Origin: Paenibacillus sp. FSL H8-0548
GTDB lineage: Bacteria > Bacillota > Bacilli > Paenibacillales > Paenibacillaceae
Length of the DNA: 64,000 nucleotides
NCBI RefSeq assembly: GCF_038630985.1
Contig: NZ_CP152049.1
Span: 562,001 to 626,000, forward strand
Direction of reading: 5' to 3'
In this document: positions 29,492 through 38,803 of the stretch, piece after piece
Numbering within the stretch: the first letter of the stretch is position 1
How the letters are laid out: each line of letters opens with the position of its first letter
The notes under the pieces: model-generated
What the model saw: only the letters and a program-made list of their open reading frames with translations
Told to the model about the DNA's origin: nothing
The model's database searches: none
Translations under genes and position numbers: made by a program

Positions 29492-29524
29492 AGGTCGGCC
29501 GCGAATGAATCGGGGCCGGCCTTA
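29492..29524 (+). terminator. GC-rich hairpin after the GH43 gene
   Basis: AGGTCGGCC pairs with GGCCGGCCT (one G-T pair). There is no T run, so termination may be weak. Confidence 0.5.
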
Positions 29525-29598
29525 GGTTGATAGGATGGTTTTAACTCCTGCAGCCTTTATCGGATTATTGGAATGTCATCTAGGAGGGAGGGGCATTG

Positions 29599-30621
29599 AT
29601 GCCGCTGATTCAAGTGGAAAATTTACGTAAGGAATTTAAACGACAGAAGAGGAAAGACGGGTTCTGGCCATTGATGAAAAGTCTCGTGTACCGGGAATAC
29701 GAGCAGAAGGTCGCGGTCGAGGACATTTCGTTTACGATTGATCAAGGTGAGATTGTCGGTTACATCGGGCCCAATGGAGCGGGAAAATCGACGACGATCA
29801 AAATGATGGTAGGCATCCTCGTGCCAACCAGCGGCGACGTGCATGTGAAAGGGCTTGTGCCTTTCGAGAATCGTATCGAGAATGCACGGAGAATCGGAGC
29901 TGTATTCGGCCAAAAAAGCCAGTTATGGTGGGATACGCCGGTCATCGAATCGTTGCGGCTCACGAAGTATATGTATGATATACCAGAGGATCGCTATCTT
30001 CAAAATATGGCGCTGTTCGGCGATATTCTTGGACTAGACGAATTCAAAAATGTTGCCGTCCGCTCGCTAAGCCTCGGCCAACGGATGCGTGCAGACCTTT
30101 GCGCGGCACTGCTGCATGATCCGGAAATCGTATATCTCGACGAACCCACAATTGGACTTGATGTCGTGGTGAAAGAGCGAATCCGCGAATTCATCCGTGA
30201 GATTAATCGGGAAAGAGGAACGACGGTCATACTGACGACGCATGACATGTCCGACATTGAGAAGCTATGCAGTCGCGTGATGGTCGTCGATCACGGCAGG
30301 CTTATGTATGACGGAAATCTGAATACGCTGAAGAACGATTACGGTAATATGGAGACCATGGAGCTGGATACGGAGGAGGACTTTGTCATGGACGATGCGC
30401 TTCTGCGCATGGGGATTTCGTTCAGCCGAACGGAAGATGCCCGAAGCCAACTCGTCTATGATAAGAAAAATATTAATTCCTCTGTGGTTATCAAGTGGAT
30501 TATGGATCGTTACTCCGTGCGTGATTTCAAGGTTAAGGAAACCGAGATCGAAGAAATTATTCGAAATCTTTATGCCGGCTTTAGTCAGGAAGATCGTCAG
30601 CGGCAGGAAGTGATCATATGA
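29599..30621 (+). CDS. ABC-2 type exporter ATPase
   Basis: A 340-residue ATPase of the ABC-2/DrrA-like class with Walker A GPNGAGKST, the modified signature LSLGQRMRADLCAALL, Walker B IVYLDEPTIGLD and switch His LTTHD, then a C-terminal extension of about 90 residues. ATG 29599 follows GGGAGGGG; a TTG three bases earlier is less likely. The stop overlaps the next gene by four bases. With the two permeases it makes an exporter of unknown substrate, of the family with DUF990-like membrane subunits. Confidence 0.92.
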   Translation: MPLIQVENLRKEFKRQKRKDGFWPLMKSLVYREYEQKVAVEDISFTIDQGEIVGYIGPNGAGKSTTIKMMVGILVPTSGDVHVKGLVPFENRIENARRIGAVFGQKSQLWWDTPVIESLRLTKYMYDIPEDRYLQNMALFGDILGLDEFKNVAVRSLSLGQRMRADLCAALLHDPEIVYLDEPTIGLDVVVKERIREFIREINRERGTTVILTTHDMSDIEKLCSRVMVVDHGRLMYDGNLNTLKNDYGNMETMELDTEEDFVMDDALLRMGISFSRTEDARSQLVYDKKNINSSVVIKWIMDRYSVRDFKVKETEIEEIIRNLYAGFSQEDRQRQEVII

Positions 30622-31427
30622 GAATCGCACTCTATCGGGAAATGACGCTGAACGCCTTCCGCTCGCTGCTTGCTTTTCGGGCTGAGGTGCTGCTGTTCCT
30701 GTTTGGGCAACTGTTCAAAATTTCCGTGCAGGTCTATATTTGGTACGCATTGTTTGGCGATTCAGGCCATTTAACCTCGCAAGCCGGCACGGTGACCATT
30801 CAGGAAATGATCACGTATGTCGTAATCAGCTCAGTTATCTCGGTATTTGCTACGAATGACGTTATTTTTAAAGTAAGCTCCAAAGTATCCTCTGGCGAAA
30901 TTGCAATGGATCTCATTAAGCCGATGAGCTTCCGATCCGTCATTTTCTGTCAGGTGTTCGGTGCGAATTTGTACCGGATATTGTTTGAATTAATTCCGTT
31001 AATGATCGTCAGCATGCTATTTTTCCACGTGCAACTGCCCTCGCTGGAAAATGGCCTTGCCTTCCTTATTTTGGTCATTAATGGCTTGATTCTTAATTTC
31101 TTAATTACATATACGATTGGGTTAATTGCCTTCTGGTACATTCTCGTCTGGCAGGTTAATACGGTGCTTAACGGGCTGATTAGGCTATTTTCTGGGGCGT
31201 TTATTCCGATTTGGTTTTTCTCGGACTCGCTGGTGCAGCTCTCGTACTTTCTGCCGTTTCGCCTCATTTATTATGAACCAATCTCCGTCTACTTGGGGAG
31301 AGTAACGGGCTGGCAGGATCTGCTTGCCATCGTTCTCCAGCAATTAGCTTGGATGGCGGGTTTTCTGCTGTTGCAAAAATGGATGTGGTCGAGAGCCGTT
31401 ACCCGGCTTGTCGTTCAGGGAGGCTAA
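30618..31427 (+). CDS. ABC-2 type exporter permease, first subunit
   Basis: A 269-residue protein with six predicted membrane helices and the ABC-2 permease look (GEIAMDLIKPMSFRSVIFCQ, RLFSGAFIPIWFFSDSL). It belongs with the paired permeases that follow such ATPases in Bacillales. Translationally coupled to the ATPase (ATGA). Confidence 0.88.
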   Translation: MRIALYREMTLNAFRSLLAFRAEVLLFLFGQLFKISVQVYIWYALFGDSGHLTSQAGTVTIQEMITYVVISSVISVFATNDVIFKVSSKVSSGEIAMDLIKPMSFRSVIFCQVFGANLYRILFELIPLMIVSMLFFHVQLPSLENGLAFLILVINGLILNFLITYTIGLIAFWYILVWQVNTVLNGLIRLFSGAFIPIWFFSDSLVQLSYFLPFRLIYYEPISVYLGRVTGWQDLLAIVLQQLAWMAGFLLLQKWMWSRAVTRLVVQGG

Positions 31428-31428
31428 G

Positions 31429-32232
31429 ATGAGATACTTGAAGCTGTACGGGCGTTTTATTCCGATTTATTTCAAAAGTAAAACCGAACACGGCTTTGGC
31501 TTTTATATGGATTTTATTGGCTTTGCACTCAATCATATCGTCAGCTATACGGTCATTTGGGCGCTTATGAGCCGCTTTCAGACGATTAATGGCTGGAATA
31601 TGTATGAGGTCATGCTTCTTTACACCCTAAATATGCTTACTTATGCTATAGCGGCTGTATTTTTCTTTTTCCAAATGAATGATGTCGAAGAAGATGTGCA
31701 TAAAGGCTCCTTCGACAGTCTGCTCGTCAAACCGATCAATCCCTTCATCCATATGATCATTCGCAGCTTCGGCCATTTCTTTCTCGGAGATATTGCGATC
31801 GCGGCCATCATGCTGGGGTTCTGCTTCAATCGCCTGGATATTCATCCCGGCTTCGGCGCTTATGTCAGCTTTGCGTTCATGTTGCTTGGAGCGGTACTCG
31901 TTCAAGCATCGTTTATCGTTATAACCGGCTCTATGTGCTTCTGGATTGTTCGCGCTCGGTCGGTGATGAATATCGTTATTTTCGGTATTCGGGGCTTTGC
32001 TGATTACCCGATTTCGATCTACGGCAAGTTTTTGCGGATCATATTGACGTTTATCATTCCTTACGGCTTCGTCAATTTTTATCCGGCCCATTTGATACTC
32101 GATAAGGAAGGCGGAGTGTTGTTCGCATCATGGCTGCCATACGCCACTCCGGTCATCGGCATTATCCTGTTCTTCATCGCTTATCGGGTTTGGAATGCGG
32201 GACTGAATCGTTATCAGGGCACGGGAAGCTAG
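31429..32232 (+). CDS. ABC-2 type exporter permease, second subunit
   Basis: A 267-residue membrane protein, six helices, with VHKGSFDSLLVKPINPFIHM matching the conserved cytoplasmic loop of its partner, and FIIPYGFVNFYPAHLIL near the end. I chose ATG 31429, one base after the preceding stop, with GGGAGGC upstream, over the in-frame ATG 31408 inside the previous gene. The operon ends here; immediately downstream lies the decayed toxin-antitoxin copy. Confidence 0.88.
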   Translation: MRYLKLYGRFIPIYFKSKTEHGFGFYMDFIGFALNHIVSYTVIWALMSRFQTINGWNMYEVMLLYTLNMLTYAIAAVFFFFQMNDVEEDVHKGSFDSLLVKPINPFIHMIIRSFGHFFLGDIAIAAIMLGFCFNRLDIHPGFGAYVSFAFMLLGAVLVQASFIVITGSMCFWIVRARSVMNIVIFGIRGFADYPISIYGKFLRIILTFIIPYGFVNFYPAHLILDKEGGVLFASWLPYATPVIGIILFFIAYRVWNAGLNRYQGTGS

Positions 32233-32265
32233 GCTTCAAATTTCGACTGAACCAATTAGAAAAGC

Positions 32266-32513
32266 GGCCATTGCTTCCGACCCACGATTGCATCAAATGA
32301 TTCAAGACAGCAGGGCTGATTACGAAACAATTTCTTCAGTCTATTTCACCTGTGGACTTCGAAAAATGAAGGTGCGACAAGTCGTATGGCCAAAACCAGT
32401 AAGGAGTAAGCTTCTTTCATTCAGAAGTGAGTTCTTTACCCTGAAGAGACCTTGATTATATTGTGCAGATTATTCTCCAAACTGAAGATTTGCTTTTAAA
32501 TCCTGTATTCTTT
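32266..32513 (+). pseudogene. Decayed second copy of the toxin-antitoxin-like pair
   Basis: This stretch is a close relative of 18504-18780. The antitoxin part has lost its first 50 or so codons and about 20 bases in the middle (after GGGCTGATTA). The toxin part begins at ATG 32366 with the same MKVRQVVWPKPVRSKLLSFR, but single-base losses at CCCTGAAG and CTTGATT shift the frame, and its second half (about 130 bases after CCTGTATTC) is deleted. The terminator is retained, so nothing functional remains. Confidence 0.9.
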
Positions 32514-32520
32514 AATAATT

Positions 32521-32562
32521 GGGATGCGCTCACGTATTGGTGGTGAGATGCATCCCATTTTT
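32521..32562 (+). terminator. Terminator kept from the decayed toxin-antitoxin copy
   Basis: GGGATGCGCTCAC and GTGAGATGCATCCC with ATTTTT, the same hairpin as at 18927-18968. It may now end the ABC-2 exporter transcript. Confidence 0.8.
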
Positions 32563-32582
32563 ATTCTGCTGCGGTCTTGGAG

Positions 32583-32699
32583 CCGCTGGGGACACCGCAT
32601 GAGGCAGTTGTGAAAAAAAAGCATTTCGAGGATCGACGAAATATTCCAAGCTTACCTAAAGATAAACGGCTATGGCGTCGAAAAGTGATTGAAGTGTAG
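32583..32699 (+). pseudogene. Short C-terminal gene fragment, unknown
   Basis: Thirty-eight codons reading PLGTPHEAVVKKKHFEDRRN then IPSLPKDKRLWRRKVIEV and TAG. It looks coding, but there is no start or ribosome site, and it directly abuts the homology boundary of the toxin-antitoxin copy. Family not recognised. Confidence 0.3.
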
Positions 32700-33518
32700 T
32701 CATACACTACTTTCCTTCCCTGATTGTTGTTTATCTAGCGGCATAACTGATTTCAAATAATCTAGGCTTGTTTGAATGCTCTGAAGGGGATTTAAGCTTT
32801 CGTCCTGCTCGACGAAATAATACATGACTCCAGTTTCGTTGAAGCTGCTGAAGATTGGAGCCCAATCAATCGTACCTTGCCCGACCTCTGTGAAATTACC
32901 GCTATCATCCATATCCTTCACGTGAATAAGCGGTGATAAGCCTTTATATGCGAGTAAGGTAGAATAAGGATCTAGACCTGCTTTTTTCGCCCAATACATA
33001 TCGAGCTCAAGCTTCATCACGTCAGTGCCAACGCCCGCCAGCAAGCGGTCGATGATTCGTTTTCCGTTCCGCATTTCAAATTCTTCAGCGTGAGCATGAT
33101 ATAGAAGCTGCATGCCGCGGCGCTGGATTTGCAGGCCAAGCTTTCGTAACAAACCGATAGACGCTTTAAGTGTCCGTTCATCGGCGTAACTCTCTTGAAA
33201 TAAGAAGGTTACAATGTAGCGGGCGCCAATGGTTTGGGCGTAATCGAGCTGACTTTGCACGTTTTTTAGCGTTAGCGGGTAGACAAACGTTGATACGGTT
33301 CTTAAACCAAGGAGATCGAGCTCCGCCTTCATTCGCTCCGCCGGAATATCAGCATATCCCCAACTGAAGGGCTCCACTAGCTTATAGCCTACAGCTGCGA
33401 CCTTCTCAAGCGTCCCAAAGTAATCCTGCTCCAGCTCGTTGCGTAGTGTATAAAGCTGTAATCCCGGAGGGATGGCAGTCAGCTCCCTCATTTTGTCGCC
33501 GCATCTTACAAATTTCAT
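32700..33518 (-). CDS. TIM-barrel sugar isomerase/epimerase-like protein
   Basis: A 272-residue protein of the xylose isomerase-like AP endonuclease-2 fold (IolE/DgpB class): GLQLYTLRNELEQDYFGTLE, then LLYHAHAEEFE, MKLELDMYWAKKAG and LIHVKDMD, which hold the His/Glu/Asp metal ligands of this fold. GAGGAG lies six bases before the first ATG. It is the second gene of a minus-strand pair with a GMC oxidoreductase 22 bases upstream. In known pathways such pairs oxidise a sugar at C3 and then eliminate the aglycone, so a 3-keto-glycoside lyase or hydrolase role is plausible, though unproven. Confidence 0.85.
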   Translation of the reverse strand: MKFVRCGDKMRELTAIPPGLQLYTLRNELEQDYFGTLEKVAAVGYKLVEPFSWGYADIPAERMKAELDLLGLRTVSTFVYPLTLKNVQSQLDYAQTIGARYIVTFLFQESYADERTLKASIGLLRKLGLQIQRRGMQLLYHAHAEEFEMRNGKRIIDRLLAGVGTDVMKLELDMYWAKKAGLDPYSTLLAYKGLSPLIHVKDMDDSGNFTEVGQGTIDWAPIFSSFNETGVMYYFVEQDESLNPLQSIQTSLDYLKSVMPLDKQQSGKESSV

Positions 33519-33540
33519 TGCTATCTCCTCGCAGCTCTCA

Positions 33541-35175
33541 TTATTTCAATTGTTTGGCTATTTCATCAGCCGTGCGAAAGGCAAGGGCGACGGTCGTCAG
33601 TGTCGGATTAGCCGTCCCGCTTGTCGGTATCACGCTGTTATCCGCGACATAAAGTCCGGTGATGCCATGGATTTGTCCAAAATGGTTCGTAGCCGATGTT
33701 GACGGGTCCTCCCCCATTCGACAGGTACCCATTTCATGAATGTCAGAGCCAATCGTCAGCTGGCACAAAGCGGGGCCCTCGTCTGATACCAAAGCAGCAT
33801 TCATGGCGGCGGCTGCCTGCTTTACGCCTTCGCCCATTAGCCTGATCACCTCTTCGTCCTTAGCACTATATGAAAAGTGGATGTTAAGCTCTGGCACACC
33901 GTCTTTGTCCCGCTTGACCGGGTCAAGTGAAACGTAATTGTCATAGCGCGTCTCAACCTTGCCAAGTGTTGCAAGAAAAAAGCTCCATTTCTCCCGCAAA
34001 GGCTGTTCAGCATATTGCACCCATGGATAATTATCAGGCCCGATAATTTGAATTTGATAAGGACGGTCAATCTGTCCTGGCACTAAAATGCGAAGCGGAC
34101 CGAGCACTTCGGGGAATTCGTTGCGGTTTATCTGACCCAAACCCAGCACCCTTGAGTGATTGGTCATATAGTGACCGATGGCTCTTCCTTCGATGTCCGA
34201 ATTCAACAGAATTTGTGCGCTTCCAAATGTGCTTGCCGAGAGAACGACGTTTTTTGCCTTCAATGTGAATGTTTGTTTATTGTGCGAAATCACCTCGACG
34301 CCGACGCAACGGTTCTGATCGGTCAGCACCTTCACTACTCTTGCATGGATCGCGAGGTCGTAAGGGTAATTCAGAGCCTCTGCCAAAAAATGAACAGAGC
34401 TGAAAACTGGGTTTGAATTCATGACGCCGAACGCGTTGGGAGGCTCAAGATTAACGGCGAGCGGTTCATCAGTGGCATCAGGATAACCGTTCCGTTGCAG
34501 GCGGTCTAGCAGCAACTGCGTGAGCGGGGCACCTTTGGTGAAGTTTGGCGTGACGCTCAAAGCCTTTTCCGCGAGGTCATAATAACGGGTAAGTTCGGAG
34601 AGGGGGATCGGCCATTGCAACAATTCAGAGTCCGTCATACGTGGGCACGTCGAGCTCCAGAACAGGGTTCTGCCCCCCAGGGCATAAATTTGGCCGGATA
34701 GATAATTGTCGATATAGTTGGCTTGGCTGGAGTAATAATCAAAAACCCGTCTCGAAGTCATCGTTTCGATATTTTGTGCATGCGTTGGAATTAACAGTCC
34801 GCCTCTTTCGAGAACTCCAATTCGTTTCCCACTGTTGGCTAATTGCTGTATCAAGCGTCTCAGAACAGCACCGCCTCCGGCTCCTGTTCCGACGATAAGC
34901 ACATCATATTCCTTATGCTGCATCTCGTCCAGCGAGCTTAAAGGGATCCATTGCTCGCGTGCCTCTGGGTTAATCAACTGTAATGTGCACGGAGGGAGAT
35001 CCACGTTCTTATCCGATAGCCCTTTCAGAGGCGGAAGCTTCACCTGCTGGCCTGCAATATTCGATAAAGGATCGATAATGTGAGGATTGAGGCAAATAAG
35101 CTCCTTAATTCCGATCTCGTATTTAAGCGCTATTGTGCGAAGATTGTCGGTACTGTCCGCGATATAAAGCCTCAT
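33541..35175 (-). CDS. GMC-family FAD oxidoreductase with N-terminal LysM domain
   Basis: About 544 residues. A LysM-type segment (LYIADSTDNLRTIALKYEIG to AGQQVKLP) opens the protein. The FAD-binding Rossmann motif is DVLIVGTGAGGGAVLRR, and the C-terminal GMC block includes SDIHEMGTCRMGEDP and GTANPTLTTVALAFR, where the catalytic His sits. I place the start at ATG 35175 (GAGGGAAAGG upstream); ATG 35184 and 35196 are possible and would add three or seven residues. No signal peptide is seen although LysM usually binds peptidoglycan, so the domain may serve another role. It belongs with glycoside or gluconate dehydrogenases and is coupled to the sugar isomerase-like gene. Confidence 0.87.
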   Translation of the reverse strand: MRLYIADSTDNLRTIALKYEIGIKELICLNPHIIDPLSNIAGQQVKLPPLKGLSDKNVDLPPCTLQLINPEAREQWIPLSSLDEMQHKEYDVLIVGTGAGGGAVLRRLIQQLANSGKRIGVLERGGLLIPTHAQNIETMTSRRVFDYYSSQANYIDNYLSGQIYALGGRTLFWSSTCPRMTDSELLQWPIPLSELTRYYDLAEKALSVTPNFTKGAPLTQLLLDRLQRNGYPDATDEPLAVNLEPPNAFGVMNSNPVFSSVHFLAEALNYPYDLAIHARVVKVLTDQNRCVGVEVISHNKQTFTLKAKNVVLSASTFGSAQILLNSDIEGRAIGHYMTNHSRVLGLGQINRNEFPEVLGPLRILVPGQIDRPYQIQIIGPDNYPWVQYAEQPLREKWSFFLATLGKVETRYDNYVSLDPVKRDKDGVPELNIHFSYSAKDEEVIRLMGEGVKQAAAAMNAALVSDEGPALCQLTIGSDIHEMGTCRMGEDPSTSATNHFGQIHGITGLYVADNSVIPTSGTANPTLTTVALAFRTADEIAKQLK

Positions 35176-35284
35176 CGTTCGCATCCTTTCCCTCATTTAT
35201 CCTTATAGATGTATATGCGGCATGAGGGAAGTTATGAATCAGGCTAGTCTGGCTGAAAAACAAGAAATTGCTAAAGCGAGAACA

Positions 35285-35860
35285 ACCACCCTGTAGGATT
35301 ATAAACAAGGGCAGGCCAAACGACTTCTGCGACGTTCCCATGAGAATGCCGATGGCACCAAATAAATGTCCGAAAATATACTTCGCCTTGGAGGAATTCT
35401 TGGATTCCTGATGAAGTTTCTTGACGCCGGGCATCCGGCGGGCTTCTTTGGCCTGTTTCATCCCATCGCCCACGAGCACCACGCTCTCATGGACGTACAA
35501 AAGAGGGACTGTGCTTCGAACCACCTGAAGCCATGTCAGTCGAAGCATTTCCAGAGAACATGCTGAGGAACGGAAAAAGTGAATAAGGGTCCCGTAGCAT
35601 GAGATCCGGAAGGATGGAAGCAGCGCGCAGAGAATCCGAACGCAGCATGAAGCCGCAATTGAGGCAACGATTACTTTTCGAATATCTGTGCTATATTTGA
35701 ACTGTCCGACTAGACCTCCGATAGAGCGTGCCATTTGTTTCGGACAGCCGATAGTAGCAAAATCAAAACGATTTATATCGTTGATGATATTTTGAGCAGC
35801 TATATAAGTTGAACGAAAGAAGATAGAAATCAAAGCCGAACGCACAGGCAATCAATATTT
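35285..35860 (-). pseudogene. DDE-type transposase, N-terminal fragment
   Basis: The minus-strand frame contains GCPKQMARSIGGLVGQFKYS, IVASIAASCCVRILCALLPS and VLVGDGMKQAKEARRMPGVK then HQESKNSSKAKYIFGHLFGA, a well-known transposase N-terminal half with the first catalytic Asp in the VGDG block. After about residue 185 (PLFIILQGG) the match stops, and 35123-35284 encodes only chance sequence running into the GMC gene. A 3'-truncated insertion remnant; IS family not assigned with confidence. Confidence 0.7.
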
Positions 35861-35893
35861 GTAGAGTGCTTTCAACCCTAGATTGTTGACTCT

Positions 35894-35954
35894 GAGCATT
35901 AAAAAATACATCGCCATGTGGGCTCGTGCCTTGAGCGGTGTATTTTTCATGCTC
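35894..35954. terminator. Long hairpin, probable bidirectional terminator
   Basis: GAGCAT (35894-35899) pairs with ATGCTC (35949-35954), and AAAAATACATCGC pairs with GCGGTGTATTTTT (one G-T pair). The stem carries A- and T-rich arms, so it can work on both strands. Confidence 0.7.
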
Positions 35955-36200
35955 TAAGTCAAATAACTTTACTAAATGCCCTCAGCAATGCCAATTCAGT
36001 TGCCATTATTTCTAGCAAGCTTATAACCTAGTTTCCTTATATAATAAGGATTATCAGGCCTAAACCGGAAGAATGTTGGGTCACAGGAAACATGTATGTT
36101 GCCGATTGTGGAGGCAAATATGTATGATTCATTTGCGACCAAGTGAAAGCGCTTCACGTTTCGCTAAACGTAATTAAAAAGGGAGAGGTGCATCACACAC
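35955..36200 (+). promoter_or_regulatory. Promoter region of the second sugar locus with a cre-like operator
   Basis: No gene is visible. TGAAAGCGCTTCAC at 36144-36157 matches the left half of the cre consensus fully and the right half partly. Directly next to it CGTTTCGCTAAACG (36157-36170) is a second short palindrome, suited to a LacI-type repressor. They lie 30-55 bases before the binding-protein start codon, so they would act downstream of or over the promoter. Confidence 0.5.
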
Positions 36201-37808
36201 ATGAAAATGGTTAAAAAGAAAGCCATGCAATGGTGTCTCGTATTCATGGTCCTAGCGTTAGTCTTAACCGGCTGCGCAAACAACAATGCCGGACAGAATG
36301 ATAATACAGGGGGCAAGGGTGGAGAGAAGGCTACCGAAACACCGAAGGAACGAGTCAAGCTGCGTGTTGAGGTGTTTGAACGCGGTAACGCGCCGGAAGG
36401 ATTATTAGTTACGAAAAACCAAATGACGGAATATGTACAGAAGAATTTCGGAGATCCCAACAACATAGACGTTGAATTCGTAGCCGTGCCTCGAAGTGAA
36501 GAAATCAATCAGCTTAACGTTTTGATGGCAGCCGGCACCGCACCCGATGTCATATTTACTTATAACTCAGGCGCCGTCTATAACTGGGCGAAACAAGGCG
36601 GCTTAACGGACTTGACACAGCTTATCGAAGAACATGGGCCGAATCTAAAGTCTTATCTTGGTGACGCGCTGCAATACGGTATCTTTGACGGCGTTCAATA
36701 TTCCGTCGTGGCGCGCCGCGTCAACCTAGAAAAGTATACTAGCATCATCCGTCAAGACTGGCTCGATGCAGCCGGCTTGCCGGTACCGAAGACCACGGAA
36801 GAAACGTACAATGCGCTTAAGAAATTCAAGGAACTGAACCTCGGTGGGAACCGGACAATTCCTCTTTCCTTCTCGCTGACACCGGACTCCTATGAGCCAA
36901 TTATCTGGTCGTTTATTAAAGAACAATCCGACGAAGCTCGGTATATGCGCTCCATTACAATTGGATCACGTGAATATCCGATTCTGATGGATGGTCACAA
37001 GGACGGCATGCAGTTCTTGAACAAGTTGTACAATGAAGGCCTTATTGATCCAGACTTCGCATTGGACAAAGACAAAAAGAAAAAGGTAGAGAATTTCGTT
37101 AATGGTTATACAGGCATCATGATGCATGACGTAACGCAGTATTTCTACGGTGGGGAAGAATCCCATGTAAATCTACTTGAGAAGAAGGTACCAGACGCTA
37201 GCGTGACGCCACTGCTGCCGTGGACAGATTTTGAAGGCAAGACTCGTCAGCCAGCGTATACGCCGAGCGGTATGCACATCATGGTGCCAACTTTAAGCGA
37301 ACGTTCCGTCGAGGCCATTAAGTATTTGAACTGGCTTGCACAGGACGAAGTGATTCAATACATGTCATTCGGAGAAGAAGGTGTGCATCACAACCTTGTG
37401 GACGGCTTCCCTGTACGTAATGGAAGCTCAGAAGATACGAAACTGTTGTTTAATACAGGTGACATGATGATCATTACGAACGGTAATGATTTCGGCTCGC
37501 AAGACAAAAATCTCCAGTATTTTGGGCTTGTTATTGATGAGAATAATCGTGCGATGGCTATTGAGAACCGTAAGATGGCAAGTCAAGATGCGGTGCAGCA
37601 GCCAATTCAATTCGATAAGCCGCTCGACTCGGAAGCGAAGCATGCAGTCGTATTACTGGAGAAGTACGAAGAGTTGCTCGTGAAGTCCACTATGGCCAAA
37701 CCGGATCGGTTCGATGCTGTGTACGAGGCGGCATTAAAGGACCTCATGAATACTGCTGGCAACGAAGTTATCGCGGAACGTACAGCAGCTTACGAAGCAA
37801 TGAAATAA
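36201..37808 (+). CDS. Extracellular solute-binding lipoprotein of a second sugar ABC transporter
   Basis: A 535-residue lipoprotein with lipobox VLTGCAN (Cys about residue 25), a Gly/Asn/Lys-rich tether, and a family 1 binding domain (VLMAAGTAPDVIFTYNSG; long insertion typical of the YtcQ/LipO class). GGAGAGGTG lies upstream. It shares little with the first locus's binding protein, so a different oligosaccharide is expected. Its cluster encodes GH105 and GH29 enzymes, pointing to an unsaturated uronate- or fucose-bearing ligand (inference). Confidence 0.92.
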   Translation: MKMVKKKAMQWCLVFMVLALVLTGCANNNAGQNDNTGGKGGEKATETPKERVKLRVEVFERGNAPEGLLVTKNQMTEYVQKNFGDPNNIDVEFVAVPRSEEINQLNVLMAAGTAPDVIFTYNSGAVYNWAKQGGLTDLTQLIEEHGPNLKSYLGDALQYGIFDGVQYSVVARRVNLEKYTSIIRQDWLDAAGLPVPKTTEETYNALKKFKELNLGGNRTIPLSFSLTPDSYEPIIWSFIKEQSDEARYMRSITIGSREYPILMDGHKDGMQFLNKLYNEGLIDPDFALDKDKKKKVENFVNGYTGIMMHDVTQYFYGGEESHVNLLEKKVPDASVTPLLPWTDFEGKTRQPAYTPSGMHIMVPTLSERSVEAIKYLNWLAQDEVIQYMSFGEEGVHHNLVDGFPVRNGSSEDTKLLFNTGDMMIITNGNDFGSQDKNLQYFGLVIDENNRAMAIENRKMASQDAVQQPIQFDKPLDSEAKHAVVLLEKYEELLVKSTMAKPDRFDAVYEAALKDLMNTAGNEVIAERTAAYEAMK

Positions 37809-37887
37809 TAAGAAGAAAAGCTTGAATAAAGGGGGGGATGGATATCCCCCCCTTGTATGTTCAGTAATCAGAGGGGAGGCCCAGGCT

Positions 37888-38790
37888 ATGTCATTCATTC
37901 GTTACACGCTGCGGTACTGGCAGCTTTACATCATGCTGCTGCCTGTAATTGCATACTTCTTTGTGTTTAAGTACATGCCGTTGTACGGTGTGACCATCGC
38001 ATTCAAGGAATTTAACATGTTTAAAGGCATTGCGGAGAGCGCATGGGTCGGATTTGATGTGTTTCGTGAGATATTCTCTATGCAAGGCTTTTATATTGCT
38101 TTACGCAACACCTTTCTATTAAACGGTTTAGATTTTATTTTCGGGTTTCCGGCTCCAATTATTCTAGCTGTCTGTCTGAACGAGCTGAAATTCCCCGCAT
38201 TTAGGAAGATTTCTCAGACACTTCTCTATTTGCCCCACTTCATCTCATGGGTGATTATCGGGGGTATCATGTATCAAGTTTTCGCCACGAACTACGGCAT
38301 CATTAATCTGCTGCTTAACAAGATTGGTATCGGTTCGATTCCATTTCTCGCTGAAGCGGGTTATTGGCTGACGACGTATACAAGCGTTGGTATTTGGCAA
38401 GGTGTCGGCTGGGGAAGTATCATCTACCTTGCGGCAATGACAGGCATTAATAAAGAATTGTACGATGCGGCGGACGTCGACGGAGCCAGTCGAGTACGGC
38501 GTATCTGGCATATTACGATTCCCGGTATTCGATCAACGATCATTGTATTGATGATCCTGAAGCTTGGCGACATGCTCGATATTGGCTTTGATCGTCCCTA
38601 CATTATTGGGAACGTCATGGTGCGCGACGTCTCGGACGTGCTGAGCACCTTCATTTACCGAGTCGGCCTACAAAGCGGACAATTCTCCATCGCGACCGCT
38701 GTTGGCCTCTTCCAGGCCGTGGTCGGTCTGGTGTTTATCTTGGCAGCGAACTACATCGCGAAGAAAACAACCGACGAAAGTATCATATGA
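37888..38790 (+). CDS. Sugar ABC transporter permease, LplB type
   Basis: A 300-residue permease with EAA loop LYDAADVDGASRVRRIWHIT and the LplB-typical phrases FKYMPLYGVTIAFKEFNMFK and YLPHFISWVIIGGI. ATG 37888 has GGGGAGG eight bases upstream; an in-frame ATG at 37822 would lack a site. First of a coupled permease pair. Confidence 0.92.
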   Translation: MSFIRYTLRYWQLYIMLLPVIAYFFVFKYMPLYGVTIAFKEFNMFKGIAESAWVGFDVFREIFSMQGFYIALRNTFLLNGLDFIFGFPAPIILAVCLNELKFPAFRKISQTLLYLPHFISWVIIGGIMYQVFATNYGIINLLLNKIGIGSIPFLAEAGYWLTTYTSVGIWQGVGWGSIIYLAAMTGINKELYDAADVDGASRVRRIWHITIPGIRSTIIVLMILKLGDMLDIGFDRPYIIGNVMVRDVSDVLSTFIYRVGLQSGQFSIATAVGLFQAVVGLVFILAANYIAKKTTDESII

Positions 38791-38803
38791 GGTGGTGTAA
38801 GGC

